This document shows positions 46,060-58,209 of a stretch of DNA of 64,000 nt, one piece after another. The translations under genes and the position numbers were made by a program. The DNA lies in contig NC_049987.1 of the NCBI RefSeq assembly GCF_000003815.2, forward strand, positions 19,428,024-19,492,023. Direction: 5' to 3'. This DNA comes from Branchiostoma floridae. Its lineage: Eukaryota; Chordata; Leptocardii; Amphioxiformes; Branchiostomatidae. Below the pieces are notes generated by a model, which saw nothing but the letters and a program-made list of their open reading frames with translations, had not been told where the DNA came from and ran no database searches. How positions within the stretch are numbered: the stretch's first letter is position 1; each line of letters opens with the position of its first letter.

Positions 46060-46270
46060 CTGTCGTATTGGCATAACGGTTAGAATGTTCTACCCGGAAC
46101 CGAGAAGTCCTGGGTTTGAATCCAGTGATAATATTACCACCGATGTTGTGCCCTTGAGAAAGCCACTTAGCACGACTATCCTGACTCCACCCAGGTGTAA
46201 GAATGGGTACCTGACTTCAGTTGGGGAGGTAAAAGCTGGTGGAAGGAGAGGGATGGGCTCCGCCTTCTAA
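46060..46270 (+). mobile_element. tRNA-derived SINE, full-length type
   Basis: A box GCATAACGGTTAGAATG and B box GGGTTTGAATCCAG lie about 40 bp apart. The body GGGTACCTGACTTCAGTTGG then GGAGGTAAAAGCTGGTGGAAGG is shared with the minus-strand copies at 4590 and 31605. It lies in or just after the CEP126 3' UTR. Confidence 0.8.
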
Positions 46271-47221
46271 AACTGTACCATAGACAGTGGATAACACCCC
46301 ACTACCCCTATGGCCTTAAAAAGCTATGCGACTACTACCTTAAAGTTTATATTTTACTTTAAACTTGAGTCTTGTAGCTGTCCAAGAACAAATTCCTTGA
46401 TATGTTCCTTCAATGCATTGTATGATGAGCCACCTCTATACTTCCCTCTCTTTGTGCCATTTATAAGTCATCAGTTCTCAGAACCAAACTGTACAGTCCA
46501 GTACCTTGTACCATTTCAACTTTCCTGAGAGTCACACTAAATGATTCTCTTTAACTCAGAAATAGCCACTCATGTCATAGTTGTAAGAGCTATTGCATGA
46601 CAATTTTACTCCATTGTATATAATATGAGGACTATTTGTAAGTTTGCATTAGCCTGGTAACCATTCTCCATGGACTAGCTTGGGGTTGTTTTACCTGTCA
46701 AAGTCTTGCTGAGCAACCAGGCCTTTTATGATACCAACATATTTTTTCAGCTGGATGTTTTGAATTACAGAGTGATGTAATTGACATCGATGAATACTGT
46801 AAAAATTTCCCTGGATTGCACTAGTTAACTGGATAGGCGAGCATATGTACATGTCTTGAAAAAAAACATCTTTTCTTGTTGGGCCAGTCAAGAAAAACCA
46901 GGCCTGATAAAAATCCAGGGACAGATCACATGAAAAGGTTATATTGGACGTCGTTCACACGTTTGGGGGCTTACAGTCTAATGAAATAATAACAGTCAAA
47001 CTCTCAAGACGACCACTTTGAGTCCATCACAAAATTTTCAGTTCTGAATGTCTATCATGGCTGCTACCACTCAGAGTTCAGGATGCAAGTTTTAACAATC
47101 AGGTCCAAGTTCAGGTCCGGACCTGATGCTCTGGACCTGAACCGGACCTGTACCAGAATTATCGGTTACTGGTACCCACCCTACAAGGTATTATGGTTAC
47201 CAGGCTTAGTTTGCATGTATC
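46271..47221. other. 3' flank of CEP126
   Basis: No exon or repeat is recognised, apart from a short direct phrase at about 47098-47150 made of repeated GGTCCGGACCTGAA words. A similar phrase occurs at 4985-5035. Confidence 0.45.
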
Positions 47222-47224
47222 TAA

Positions 47225-47585
47225 GGCCACACCAATTTAATTTCTTGGTTCACGGATTTTTTCATAAAAAATATGGAGCGAGAGGGCGAAATAAAAATAA
47301 AACTTGTAAAATGGTTGGGGTAAAGGTAACAGCTAATCCAAAACACAAAGAAAAAAGTTTTCAGCTTGAAAAAAGTACAAAAACACTATTATTGTACAGT
47401 AACCGCACCTGTACCCACACTTTAAGGAGCTTATAATATAAAGGCCAATTTGCTTCACCAGAAAGTTGGTGAATGGTTTCATTAAATGGTGAAAATTTGC
47501 TGAGTGGTAATTTTTATTTTTATTTTTTTTTCCAAAAAATAGGAGCGAGCGAATCCGTGAACCAAGAAATTAAATTGGTGTGGCC
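47225..47585. mobile_element. MITE family C (PIF/Harbinger-like), copy 1
   Basis: 361 bp with an inverted terminal repeat of about 34 bp, GGCCACACCAATTTAATTTC and onward to CGGATT, flanked by TAA on both sides. A 3-bp TWA duplication with GG-starting termini is the mark of PIF/Harbinger. No transposase. Confidence 0.85.
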
Positions 47586-47589
47586 TAAG

Positions 47590-50397
47590 CTGCATATTTG
47601 CCCCCAGTCCATTGATGTGACTGAGATGTGGCTATACTGTACCAGGTGCAATAAGAATGTGCCTTTATTTCTTGATATATTGAACAAGTTCTGTGAGTAG
47701 ACTTGATTTAGACTTCAGATAATCCAAAGTTAGGACAAGATCCTTAAACTATGTTTGAGATATGAGTGAGGATTTTAACTTGCTGACAATTTTGGCAATG
47801 ACCAATAAGAAAAAAAAAAACCTCTCACGAAGTTGAAGTGTTTCTTAGAGGATTTTGCAAAAAAAGACTTTGATATTGTCCTGAATCATTTCAAGATTTG
47901 TATATTTTTATGGACAAAGTTGTGAATAATTCCTGGAAATGTTATAGAGAATGTAAAATGTTATTTAAGCATGAATCACTGTTTATTTTTGTGACTGTAC
48001 AAAATGTGTCTAAAATGTCAGTGTTTAAAACTAAAATACTTGTCTATGTTTGAGATGTGAAGTTGTTAAGGTACCTGTGTCAAAAATTGATGTTTGAAAT
48101 TAAAAAAATCAAGATTGAAACCGTAACTTTTGGGAATGTTGAATTGTGCTTTTTTCTGTTAGTTTACACTTACTACATTTTATCAATTTATGAAAGACAT
48201 TTGCGCGCCCAACAATTTTTCGTCTATTTCAAAAAAACAATGACTATTAACCCATGAAATAAAGAAGCTTATAAATGCCATGGATCAAGCAAAAATGTTA
48301 CCAATCTACCAAAGTGGGAAAAGATGATTGTGGAAGGACAAAAGTCATTGTTCTCACTTGTACATCTGGTTGGAGACATACAAAATGTAATATTATACAA
48401 TCAGTGTAACTCAGACTTAATGTTATACAATCGTGAATTTCATTCAAAAAATTTTATTCCATCAACAATCAATATGCACATCTTCAACATTATATACAAT
48501 GCATTTACCCAAATATGAAGACTGAAAATTGAATAATATTCTTAACAACCAACAAGATATCATAAATTTTAGTCTGCTCGATATTAAATCTCTTTACATT
48601 TACAAAACAATATCTGCAACAAATCAAAATACACCAACAAATTTATATCATCAATATTCTCATTGCAATGCCCGCATGTGCATTTCACATTGAAACATTT
48701 TTTTCTTGGGAGGGTACGACAGATGGAATACAACACGGTCTTTTTCCGCATCACCTATCGTCCCAGCTCTCCCGTAGGTTGGATCACCCTCTGTCTTTCG
48801 GCCACTGGGTGATTCTACCCGCGGTCGGGCTGGTTTCTCGAGTGACAATACACCATGTTGTATTCTATATCAAATTTTATTTTTACTAGCAGGTTACTAT
48901 TTAACTGTACACAAGAACTGTCTAATGAACCTAAGTTTTGTATTATCTATACTGTGCGATAATCTATTCTGCAACATCTCCATACAATCATTATGCTAGA
49001 ATTATCTGCCAGGCAAAACTCAGCTAGAATTCAGGCTTAGGGCAAATTCACTCTCCAAAAGCACATGTACCTAATAGCTACTTCATCAAGCATATAGTAT
49101 TATGGACGTTGATTATGCATAAAAAAATTAAATGTCCCTCAACTGTCAAGCAGTTCTGCAATTTCAAAACCCATTAATAAAGATCAAATTACAATATCAT
49201 ACATAGTATGTATTATTCCATTATCCCGGAAGCATTACAGCTTTTGGGCTGAATTTTTACCAACCTCAATTTCAACAGAAGTTAAAGTCTTGTTTGTAAG
49301 AGTTTATACAAAGATAGTCATGTATCTCAAGGTACCCATGATTCAATAAATCATGGTGTATTCTATATTCTATATAATAATCACGATGTTTACCCTTCAA
49401 TCCAAGGCTCAGTTGTCGTATTGGAGGAAGTAAATAAAGCTAGATTTGCTGCCATCTTTTGAGATGATGTTGTACAAGTCGATACATTTTTTTTTACTTT
49501 TCATCCAGCCAGGCAACTTGAATATCAACAATTTTTTATGATACCTTAATAAGCACCATTGCCCTTCATCACATTATCATACACAATTCACCAATTAAAA
49601 GATGACATTTTAGAAAAAATCACAAATCATCCTGCATTTGTTTGCAATGTTGTTGCTACCTACTTTTTTTTATATTTCCCTTTCACCTGAGTGAGGATAC
49701 TGTGATCATTGAGTTAAGCCTGATACCAGACAAAATTGGCAAGTTCAATGTTTTACGTAATACAATTATTGTTCTTGAGAGTGGCTTCAAATCTTTCATG
49801 TTTTAGCCTAAATACATTAAGCCTCCTCATTCTACAACTTGCAGTATACATCAGATCTGTAAATTGAAATTTGACACCATCTAAATTATTGCTACAGTCA
49901 AACCTGTACAAGTGATTCCCATGGAACGAACCAGGGTTTAACAAATAGCCAGCATCCTTCCTTCCATCCTTTGACAGAATTTTGAAGCTGGAGACGGAAA
50001 AAAATTTTTTCCATTCCGTCCTCTGTGAACAAATCTAACCCTCAAAATGCAGGAAATAGCATTTCAGAGAGTCTAGATTTCAAAGTTTTCCTTGGGAACA
50101 TGCTCCCGGACCCCCTAGGAATGCTGCGCCAAAGCCAATCAAAATCCAGGGGACAGAAAATGATTTCTGGGTGGCTACAACCCTGGAATGAACAATAAAA
50201 ATCCTGAAGTGACTACATTTGTACCTGTCCACATAGATTTTTGTCATACCTGGGCTGTGATAATGTTTGATGGGGTTTTCTGAATCGGATGATATTTTCG
50301 GATTATCACAAGGGCTTCTACAGTACATTGTACAACTTGTATTAAAAGGGCTTTGATTCTAGCCTGGTATCCAGCCATATTGTAGCTCCCGAGTCTC
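47590..50397. other. AT-rich intergenic stretch between the two family C MITEs
   Basis: There is no supported exon. A repeat-like phrase at about 48815-48870 (TACCCGCGGTCGGGCTGGTT, ACACCATGTTGTATTC) also occurs at 308-356, so it is part of a dispersed repeat. Confidence 0.45.
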
Positions 50398-50400
50398 TTA

Positions 50401-50763
50401 GGCCACACCAATTTAATTTCTTGGTTCACGGATTCGCTCGCTCCTACTTTTTGGAAAAAAAAATAAAAATTACCACTCAGCAAATTTTCACCATTAATGA
50501 AACCATTCACCAACTTTCTGGTGTAGCAAACATAAAAACTGACACTACTTTTGTAATTTTCAATGAACAGGTGCTGTTACTGTACAGTAATAGTGTTTTT
50601 GTACTTTTTTTCAAGCTGAAAACTTTTTATTCTTTATGTTTTGGATTAGCTTTTACCTTAACCCTAACCATTTTACAACTTTTATTTTTATTTTTATTTC
50701 GCCCTCTCACTCCATATTTTTTATGAAAAAATCCGTAAACCAAGAAATTAAATTGGTGTGGCC
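50401..50763. mobile_element. MITE family C (PIF/Harbinger-like), copy 2, inverted
   Basis: 363 bp, reverse complement of copy 1 at 47225. Flanked by TTA on both sides. The interior phrases are shared (CGCTCGCTCCTACTTTTTGG, CATATTTTTTATGAAAAAAT). Confidence 0.87.
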
Positions 50764-50778
50764 TTATGGCCTTAAATA

Positions 50779-50986
50779 CTGTTTAATGCATTTAAGTTTG
50801 CTGGGATTTAATTTCGGGGTAGCGGGAAAAATGACTTTTCGCGGTGGATTTAATTTCGCGGTATCACCATCGACTGCAGTCTAATACCTTAATAGAAAAA
50901 TGTTCGCGGTGGATTTAAGTTCGCGGTAAAGTGGTCGCCGCGAAATTGCGAACATTAATCCACCGCGAACATTTCTGCATTTACAG
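50779..50986. mobile_element. MITE family A, copy 9
   Basis: CTGTTTAATGCATTTAAGTT ... ATTTCTGCATTTACAG with TA flanks, starting only 15 bp from the end of the family C element. Confidence 0.8.
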
Positions 50987-51749
50987 TATTGCGGTGAGGA
51001 CAGAAGAGACTTAGGAGCCATAATACAGCTGGATACCAGGCTACTTTGATTCATCAATTCCATCTGCTTTGTAGGCACTTTGAATGCCCTACATGTACAT
51101 GTGTGCACCCTACATGTATGTGCGCTGTAGGGGAAATTTCAAATCGAATACCAGATTTGCACATTGGAATTTCTGCTGTTACAATTTTTTTCCAGAACAC
51201 CAAATTTTCTCAACTTCTAGCACAAATTGCATTGAAATGTGTGTTTTTCAGGTGGGTATAATGATAACATAGAATACAACCACAGTGTACATTGTATACT
51301 GTATAACCCTGAAGATTGGGCTCAGGCGATATAGCATACACAGCGTACTGTGTTGTATTCTATATTCGTCGGTCCCCAGTAAGTGGTCTTGGATGGATTA
51401 GTGGCAGGTTTAAGTGGTCTTGGGCAGGTTTGACTGTAACAGCAATCATAGTTATTTCTTTATTTACTACACTTATCCAGATCAGTCCTTCTTGCCTCTC
51501 TTTCCTTTCAGGATCTTGCCTGCTGGTGTGCTCCTCAACTGCTCTGTGATCTACATTGTGAAAAAATTTGAGAGAAAACAGTTAAGGTCAAATAAGAGAT
51601 GGCAGACTTCACCCCATCATGCTATGCTACACGCAACATTGTGTAAAATTAATGTATATAGGAAATTACAAAAGAAAAACTTCAATTAACTCCCAAAATG
51701 GATACATTGCAATTCATTTCCTATATCATGCCAAAACTCATCTGAACTT

Positions 51750-52046
51750 TGCATTGTAGCATTGATTTTTGCAGAAGGCAATGAAAACACCATTGTCGAT
51801 TCCATCAGACTCAGAAGACTAAGGTGGTTTGGTCACGTTGTGAGAAGACCACCACACACACTTGTCCACAAAGCATACTATCAAGATTTCCAAAAGCCCA
51901 GGCCACGGGGGAGACCCCCGAAACGATGGAGAGACCAGATTGAAAAGGACATCGGACAGAGTTTTAAGTTGGCGGAGAGGAGTGCGACGAATCGTGCAGT
52001 CTGGAGAAATATCACGGAGGGAGCAAGGGGCCAGTCACTGGCCTAG
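51750..52046 (+). mobile_element. 3' end of a non-LTR retrotransposon ORF2
   Basis: An open frame encodes IRLRRLRWFGHVVRRPPHTL then RGRPPKRWRDQIEKDI and AVWRNITEGARG. RRLRWFGHVxR...RGRPxxRW is the conserved tail of many LINE reverse transcriptase proteins. The 5' part is absent, and GCAGGTAGGTAGG-like simple repeats follow. Confidence 0.8.
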
Positions 52047-52275
52047 GCAGGCAGGTAGGTAGGTAATGAAAACCTAATATGCATACAAAACTGTAGATTG
52101 AATCAAACCTAATTTTACATTGTACATTTCAGAACAGTTACAGTTGTACATAAGCCGATTATGTCCACATTGGCAGTTTTTCCTCCAGTCTTTCAAACCT
52201 GGTCAAAAATTTTGGTATTCAAATAAAATTCAGATAAAACATTAACCGTGAAAAACGAAACTTACAGCAATATAA

Positions 52276-54200
52276 TTATTCTAAACTAGAAAAGTGTACC
52301 TTCTGCAGTGGTGTTTCCCCCTCCTCCACTATCTGTACCGGCGCCATCTCTATCACGTCCATCTTCACGTCGTCATCGTCCTCCGTCCACAGGAAGTTTG
52401 GCGGGGGCAGGGCGTACTTCTCCCCGCGACTCGACACCAGCCACTGTAGCGCCACGAACAACACGTTGGCGATCACCGACCCCCCTAGAGCGAAGTACAT
52501 CAACCACATGGGATTCCTCTCGAACATGTACCCAACCATGAGCGGCATGAACATCTCGCCAAACGAAGCGCCAACGACAAACACCGCTGCGGCCTTTCCC
52601 GTCACGTGGATGTAGCGTTCCGCCCAGGATATCGCCGAGGGAAAGATCGTTGATATTGAGCCTCCGAAAATCCCTGTTGCTACAAACAGCAGTGTCCTGT
52701 TGTCTTGGGCGTACACGCAGAGTCCGAGGGAAGACACGATAGCTCCGACCAGGTTGAGTAAAAGGATGACCTTGACAGACAGGCACTTTGTTGTAAAGAT
52801 GGCGGTCCCCCGTACAAGTGAGAACGTCCCCCAGAATAGCGTGTTCAGTCCTACCGCGTCGTTCTTAGACAGATGAAGCTTGCTCTTGGTTCCGAAGCTG
52901 AAGATAAAAGATCCGTAAGCAACCTCGACACCCACGTAGATGAAAAAGAAGAAGAAAAGCAGACTGAGGACTTTGACGGTGAAGGCTCGGTCTGGTTCGG
53001 AGGCACCGTGTGGCACCTGCTGTCCACCCAGGAACTTGTAGGAACTAGTGCAGTAGAAAACCACGAACGTCATCCCTACCAGAAACTGGTACACACCAAC
53101 GATCAGGTACGCCCAGCGTATAGGGCTCAACTTGGACATTTCCGACATGATGGATTGAACGAATTCCTTGCCTTTTGTGTAGACAGCGTTTATCTTGTCA
53201 GGCACCGACGAACCTGTGTGAGTGGCGTTCTCTTTCCCCTCTGTAGCACTGCTTGCGTCCCGTTTAGTTGTTTTTCGCATCTGTTGTTGTTTGGTTGACA
53301 GTGGCTGCCTGGTCGAAGGCATATTTTCATCTGGAGTCTCCTCTTGATCTCCTGAACCTTGATCAGAGTGATGATGATGATGGTGATGTTGATGATGATG
53401 TTGTTGATTGTTGTCCGGATCTTCTCCCCCCATTGTCCAATCGTTATCATCACTACCTTCCTGCTCCTCTTGTTGTTGTTGTTGTTGATTATTGTCTGGA
53501 TCTTCTCTCCCAACTGTCCAACTGTTCTGATCACTACCTTCCTTCTCCTCCTCAAGTGTATCCTCCCCTTCATAGGTTGGTATCTCTGTCTGTTCTTCTT
53601 CTGTTTTCCCAGATCCATATTCTTCCTCACTGTCCAACCAACCTCTCCTCCTACGATTATGGAGACTGTTACCAGAGGCCATCATCATTTCAGAAGTAAA
53701 AAGACCCTTGCCAAACATATAGCTATCTTTTTCCTGCTGGACATTTCTCGACCTTCCTTTCCAACTGACGGATGTATCAAGCACCGATGACTGCGCGTTC
53801 TTCCTACCCAGTTTGCTCTCGTTGTTCTCTAACTCCGTAACAAAACTTCTGTAAAAGTTACTGTTCTGCTTGCTGGCAATTTCAACATCACTGTTGCTGA
53901 TTTTGTTCATAAGGGGATGAGTCCTCGTGATTGGTTGTTGAGAGTCCCACTGATGGTGATTGACAGCTGTAGGCAGGTTCGGTACTACTACATGTCTCCT
54001 GTGCGGTCCTTGTTCGGAGGCAGGGGGAATGCTAGGATGCACGGTGGTGTTTAACAGGAGAGAGGTACTGTTTGATAGGCTGATGAAGTTTTTGGCCAAT
54101 AAGGGCGCGATGAAGGCTCCGATACCAAAACTGAAGTGCAGGGCCTGCATGTAGGGTGCCGACCTCTGACCCCAAAGGTTCAAACACAGGACATTGCCCC
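52276..54200 (-). CDS. mfsd4b: MFSD4B-like last exon: TM5 to C-terminus with the long loop
   Basis: 1925 nt. After TM5 it encodes an extended hydrophilic loop with N-glycosylation motifs (NST, NTT, NAT), a furin-like NRRRRGW at about aa 346-352, two copies of an EGSD-N-WT-G-EDPDNNQQ motif, a Gln run and a His-rich run (about aa 432-442). TM6 onward (RWAYLIVGVYQFLVGMTFVV) is normal for the family. The C-tail is acidic (EDDDDVKMDVIEM). Ends TAA. Confidence 0.93.
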
Positions 54201-57147
54201 CTGAAGAAGAGGGGGGAAAGGGGGGAAATATAAGTTCCACTGTTGTAATTGCAATAAACATGTACAATGTACATTGTTAGAAAAGCTCTGGAAAAAACCT
54301 GATGAACCCCATAAAAACTTGTTGACCCTAAACTTATTTTTGGCTCCAACCAATACTGTATATCAAACTCTATCTGATAATCTTCTTTTCCCTAGCAATC
54401 TAATAGTAGTATTTTGATGAGATGGTGCACATTTTTTATTTGTATACTTTTGTTCATTAAAGTCTTCATTAAAAAATGTTACATTCTACTCGTTATATGC
54501 TTGCAATTCCATTTAGTTTCAGTTAAAAGTTTTTAACGAAAAGTAGATACTGTACATGCATTTGAAAATTCATATTTGATAGAAAATACTAAACCTCTCA
54601 TACACAAATTTGTAACAAAATTTTTGTTCACGTGTTGTTGAGAGAGCTGTCAAATACTGCCAAATGATAAAGCTTAGGACAACTTGATCAGTGTACAATC
54701 AATTATGTGTGCCATTGCCACATACATGCACACATTGTGTCTAGGAAGCCCATTGCCACATACATGAGTCTAGGAAGCTCATTGCAAGATACATTGTACA
54801 TCTAACTTGTGTCTAGATTGAAGTCTACATGATGGCACTATAGTGACACATACCTGTGTCTAGGAAGCCCATTGCCACCCCAGTAAAGGACACCAGTATA
54901 CCCATGACAGACAGTCTCTTGGCCCATGGTATCACAGCAAAGCCTGAATCAAGAAAAAAAATTATTTATACACACATATATATCAGCAATGACACAAAAA
55001 TAAAACAATCACTGTTCCTGCTTACAAGCAATCATCACATACTAGTATAATACTGAATAATCATAATACTTACAGTAAGTTACTAATTTAGTAACTTACT
55101 GTAAGTATTATGATTATTCAATGAACAAAAAAGTTTGTACAAAATATACACCCTAGTCAGTAATCTCACTGGTTTTATCATTGAATCTTACAAATCATGT
55201 TTCTAGCTAAGACAGTGTGTTTCTTTCTTCACAAATAACTTCAAGATATTCAATATACATGTACAAAGGACATTGCATCACAAAGGACATTAGTTGTTCC
55301 TATTGTGTTGTCTGACCATAGGAAACTATGCTAACATGATTTGCATTTGAGTAACTTTGCATATGATCCTAACGAGTTAGTGGTTAAACCAGTTTTTCTA
55401 GTTAGCTGTACTTGCATGGAATTGTCCTGTTAGTTCATACTAGTGACGCTGAAGAAAAGTAATGGATGTCACTCGAAATGTCCGGAAGTAAATATCCGTT
55501 TTTTTATCCAGTTGTAGAGATTGAATTGTATTTGAACATGTACAAAGTACTTTGAATTCTTACCAATGGCATTAAGAAGGAGACTAAGTCCCAGCAGCAG
55601 ATGTTGGTCGAACATGTCGAACAGGAACCCTCCGACGGCAGAACCGACCAGGTATCCTACGGAGCGCGCCGTGAAGATGTAGGAAATGTGAGCGATGTCG
55701 GCATGAACGTTGGCCGCCAAGTCCAGCAGGGTGGGTCCGACCATGGCTATACACACCCCCTGAAAATGGAAGGACATTCACTTAATTTTCATCCAGCTTT
55801 ATCCAATGAACTTAACTTGTCTCAACTACTCACACTCTCTTACTAGCTTACATGTATCATCTGTCGTGTTCTTACACAATGTTTCAAACCAGAATCTCAG
55901 CAAGCTGCTAGATTGTAAGCTAACTCAATTAGCTTCTAATCCATAATGCAGAATACCAAAAATAGTCCGTTATCATAATTTAAAAAAGAATTTATTATCA
56001 ATAGTATTATATTGTAATGGAAAGATATTTGTACCAAGAGATGTCCCTGTGGTGCAAGAGGTAATGCAACCCAGCATCTTGAAAATTGCGGATCAAATTT
56101 GGTCGATCAGTGGGCCAGAGTTCAATCCTTGGGTAAGTGCTAGTCTAGCTCGGATTGAAATTGTTATTTCATATGGTAAATTAAAGGCTCGGACCTATAT
56201 AATATATGACTACATCATGTATGAGGGAGCGTCAAGCATCAAACCTCTGCTTATAGAACCCAACACACTTATTGAGATAGCACCCTCACACTCAGGGTTG
56301 ACAATCGCGGCAAAGCCTAACAATATCACCCCTGACAACTCAGCCACAGAATTTGGTTATTAGGGGCGTGGCTTCTAACCAACTGTCAGCCCATCGGAGA
56401 GATGGCTTTTTGTTGTCGAAAGCTTGGAAAGGCACCATATAAGGCGACTCATTAATATTCAAGAGCAAGATAACAGTACCGGCATAACGTTTCACAGTAC
56501 TTTCAGCGTCCAGACGTTTTTACTTAGGTACCAAATTTAACTGTTGTCGGTTCTGTGGGTCCTGGTATAGGTAACCACGGCATCACCGTTTAACGACCTA
56601 GCATATGAAAAAAAGAACAATATCGTCACGCAAAGATGAACAGATCTTTGTGCACGCCGCGCCGTACCATGCGTACGCTGTTTGTTCGAAACCTTCAATC
56701 CGGTCGCTGATTGGCCTGCGACAAATCAGGCAAGCTCATTAATATTCATAAGCAAGGCGCCCCTAATACTAGTATTCTGTGGCTGAGTTGTCAGGGGTGA
56801 TATCGTTAGGCTTTGCCGCGATTGTCAACCCTGAGTGTGAGGGTGTGAGATAGAAGAGTAGGGTTGTACTACTACTAGCTTATGAAAAAGCATCATGCTC
56901 AGTTTCAGGTTTGACCACTTTACCTACCAAGCCCAAGAAGGCTGCACACAAAGCGTAGGTCCGCAGGTAGACTCCACCGCAGCACCGCTCCCTGTCCTGA
57001 CTCCTCTCGACCTTGACATTGTTGTTTGTGTGACCTTCGGCGCCGCCGTCCCCCCGGGAGTACACAGTCTGGTCTTCGTCAGTCAGGTCAGCCTGAGGCA
57101 GGCGCTGGTACTTCTGCTTGGAACTCGGCATCATGTAATGTCATGTT
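52276..57147 (-). CDS. mfsd4b: MFSD4B / NaGLT1-like MFS transporter (complete)
   Basis: Exons 57134-56928, 55759-55564, 54943-54854 and 54200-52276 join in phases 0,1,1 to 2418 nt, 805 aa. Family marks are GPTLLDLAANV after TM1, YLVGSAVGGFLFDMFDQHLL, GFLDTGGNVLCLNLWG, YMQALHFSFGIGAFIAPLLA, then FIYVGVEVAYGSFIFSFGTK, FWGTFSLVRG and a late FGGSISTIFPSAISWAERYI. Human NaGLT1/MFSD4B is about 520 aa and is described as a sodium-dependent glucose transporter of the plasma membrane. The extra length here is one loop of about 318 residues (about aa 204-522) between TM5 and TM6, predicted extracellular. The upstream acceptor TTTCTATTAG at 57148 implies a 5' UTR exon. Confidence 0.92.
54854..54943 (-). 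CDS. mfsd4b: MFSD4B-like exon 3
   Basis: 90 nt, phase 1-1. It encodes FAVIPWAKRLSVMGILVSFT then GVAMGFLDTG, the TM4 region. Acceptor TTGATTCAG, donor ACACAG|GTATGT. Confidence 0.92.
55054..55120. repeat. 67-bp perfect palindrome
   Basis: TGAATAATCATAATACTTAC followed by AGTAAGTTACTAA (33 bp) is followed, after one T, by its exact reverse complement. Located in intron 2 of the MFSD4B-like gene, between exons 55564-55759 and 54854-54943. Confidence 0.95.
55564..55759 (-). CDS. mfsd4b: MFSD4B-like exon 2
   Basis: 196 nt, phases 0 and 1. It encodes GVCIAMVGPTLLDLAANVHA through ARSVGYLVGSAVGGFLFD to LLLGLSLLLNAI, covering TM1 end to TM3. Acceptor CATTTTCAG. Confidence 0.93.
56039..56135 (+). mobile_element. 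Partial tRNA-like SINE head
   Basis: AGATGTCCCTGTGGTGCAAG then AGGTAATGCAACCC (A-box-like) and GAGTTCAATCCTTGGG (B-box-like). Same head type as at 19036, in MFSD4B intron 1. Confidence 0.55.
56281..56845. mobile_element. Foldback element with 8-bp target duplication (hAT-like)
   Basis: 565 bp. Left terminus CACCCTCACACTCAGGGTTG and right terminus its reverse complement, with arms of about 90 bp (ACAATCGCGGCAAAGCCTAA, ATCACCCCTGACAACTCAGC). The direct repeat TGAGATAG stands at 56273-56280 and 56846-56853. An 8-bp duplication fits hAT. No transposase. Confidence 0.85.
56928..57147 (-). CDS. mfsd4b: MFSD4B-like exon 1 (start codon)
   Basis: ATG at 57134, with a second ATG next to it. It encodes a cytoplasmic N-tail MMPSSKQKYQRLPQADLTDE and the start of TM1 (TYALCAAFLGL). 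Donor choice GGCTTG|GTAGGT (phase 0) gives LGLGVCIAM, as in relatives. The alternative GTAG|GTAAAG four bases on would break the frame. Confidence 0.85.
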
Positions 57148-57179
57148 CTAATAGAAAAATAAAACAAAATTAGCTATCT

Positions 57180-58200
57180 ACATTCCAAATATCCTGAAGA
57201 TCCATCAACCCATTTCCAAGTTATTCCCCTCGAAAGGGATGATGCAACTACGCAGGTGTGGAAAATTCCTGACATGCCTGCGGAATTTTGAGAATTCTTG
57301 TCATACGGACACACACTATGCTATTAGGCTAGACTCTGAGGTTTCGCAAAAAAATCATGGCTCTTAGCATGGGCAATAGGCCTCGGAATTGTGTTTTTTG
57401 TTGAGTAACAGGAACCCCGCCGCGCGCTGTCTGCCACGGTAGTCCGCCGTGTACCGCCAATCCGGAAATGCCTTCTCAGATGCTCCCGTCAAAGATTACT
57501 ATCTTCTTAGTGCGAGTATTTCCCGTCATCCTTTGCGCCGCCTTTCCCCTAACTTTAAATGTTGGATGGGTAAGCAACCGATCTCCCTGATGTGCGTTAC
57601 CACTTCCGGTGTTTTCGATCATCTGTGTTGTGGTGTGGGATCGTACGGCGGGCCCGTTAAGGCGCCTTGTCGGTTTTCGTGGTACTATTTGAGAAGTTTG
57701 AGGGTTTCAACACGCTGACAAAAGCTACGCTGCACTGCAGATACGTTTTGACCGTGTTTTTTCCACTGCTTTTGTCTGATTTTCGTGATCGGTAACGTGG
57801 CAAACCCGAAAGTAAGAACTGAGATAGGAATACCAACTTCCTTAGGAATACAGATCTCGTGAAACAGATGGCATTTTAGCGATTATTTAAGTATGGACCG
57901 TTCTACAAGAATAATGCATCAATGATTATAACGATTACATGTGGTTAGTGCCAGCGTTTTGGTAAATATACTAGCTACCGATGCGTTTTTTTACGACGAC
58001 GTGGTGTGGCCGCCGCCGTACTGCTGGTAACGCAGTGACCCGGAAATCGGCTAAAATTCAATGGCGTTTATTTTAATTTGAAATGACTAATATGTGCTCT
58101 TTGTACGTTAAATGGCCTCCAAATAACTCGACGAACATAATTCACTTGAAAGTTTTGACTTAGATATTAGAATTTTGCAGAAAACGGCGATAGTAGAAAA
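57180..58200. other. 5' flank of the MFSD4B-like gene
   Basis: It includes a GC-richer part (57415-57720) that may hold the MFSD4B promoter or 5' UTR exon. No splice donor could be chosen with confidence. No other exon seen. Confidence 0.4.
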
Positions 58201-58209
58201 GGCCTTTCC

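Noticed and set aside
53190-53790. Plus-strand frames of about 140 aa opposite the MFSD4B loop
   Set aside because: Shadows of low-complexity coding sequence on the minus strand.
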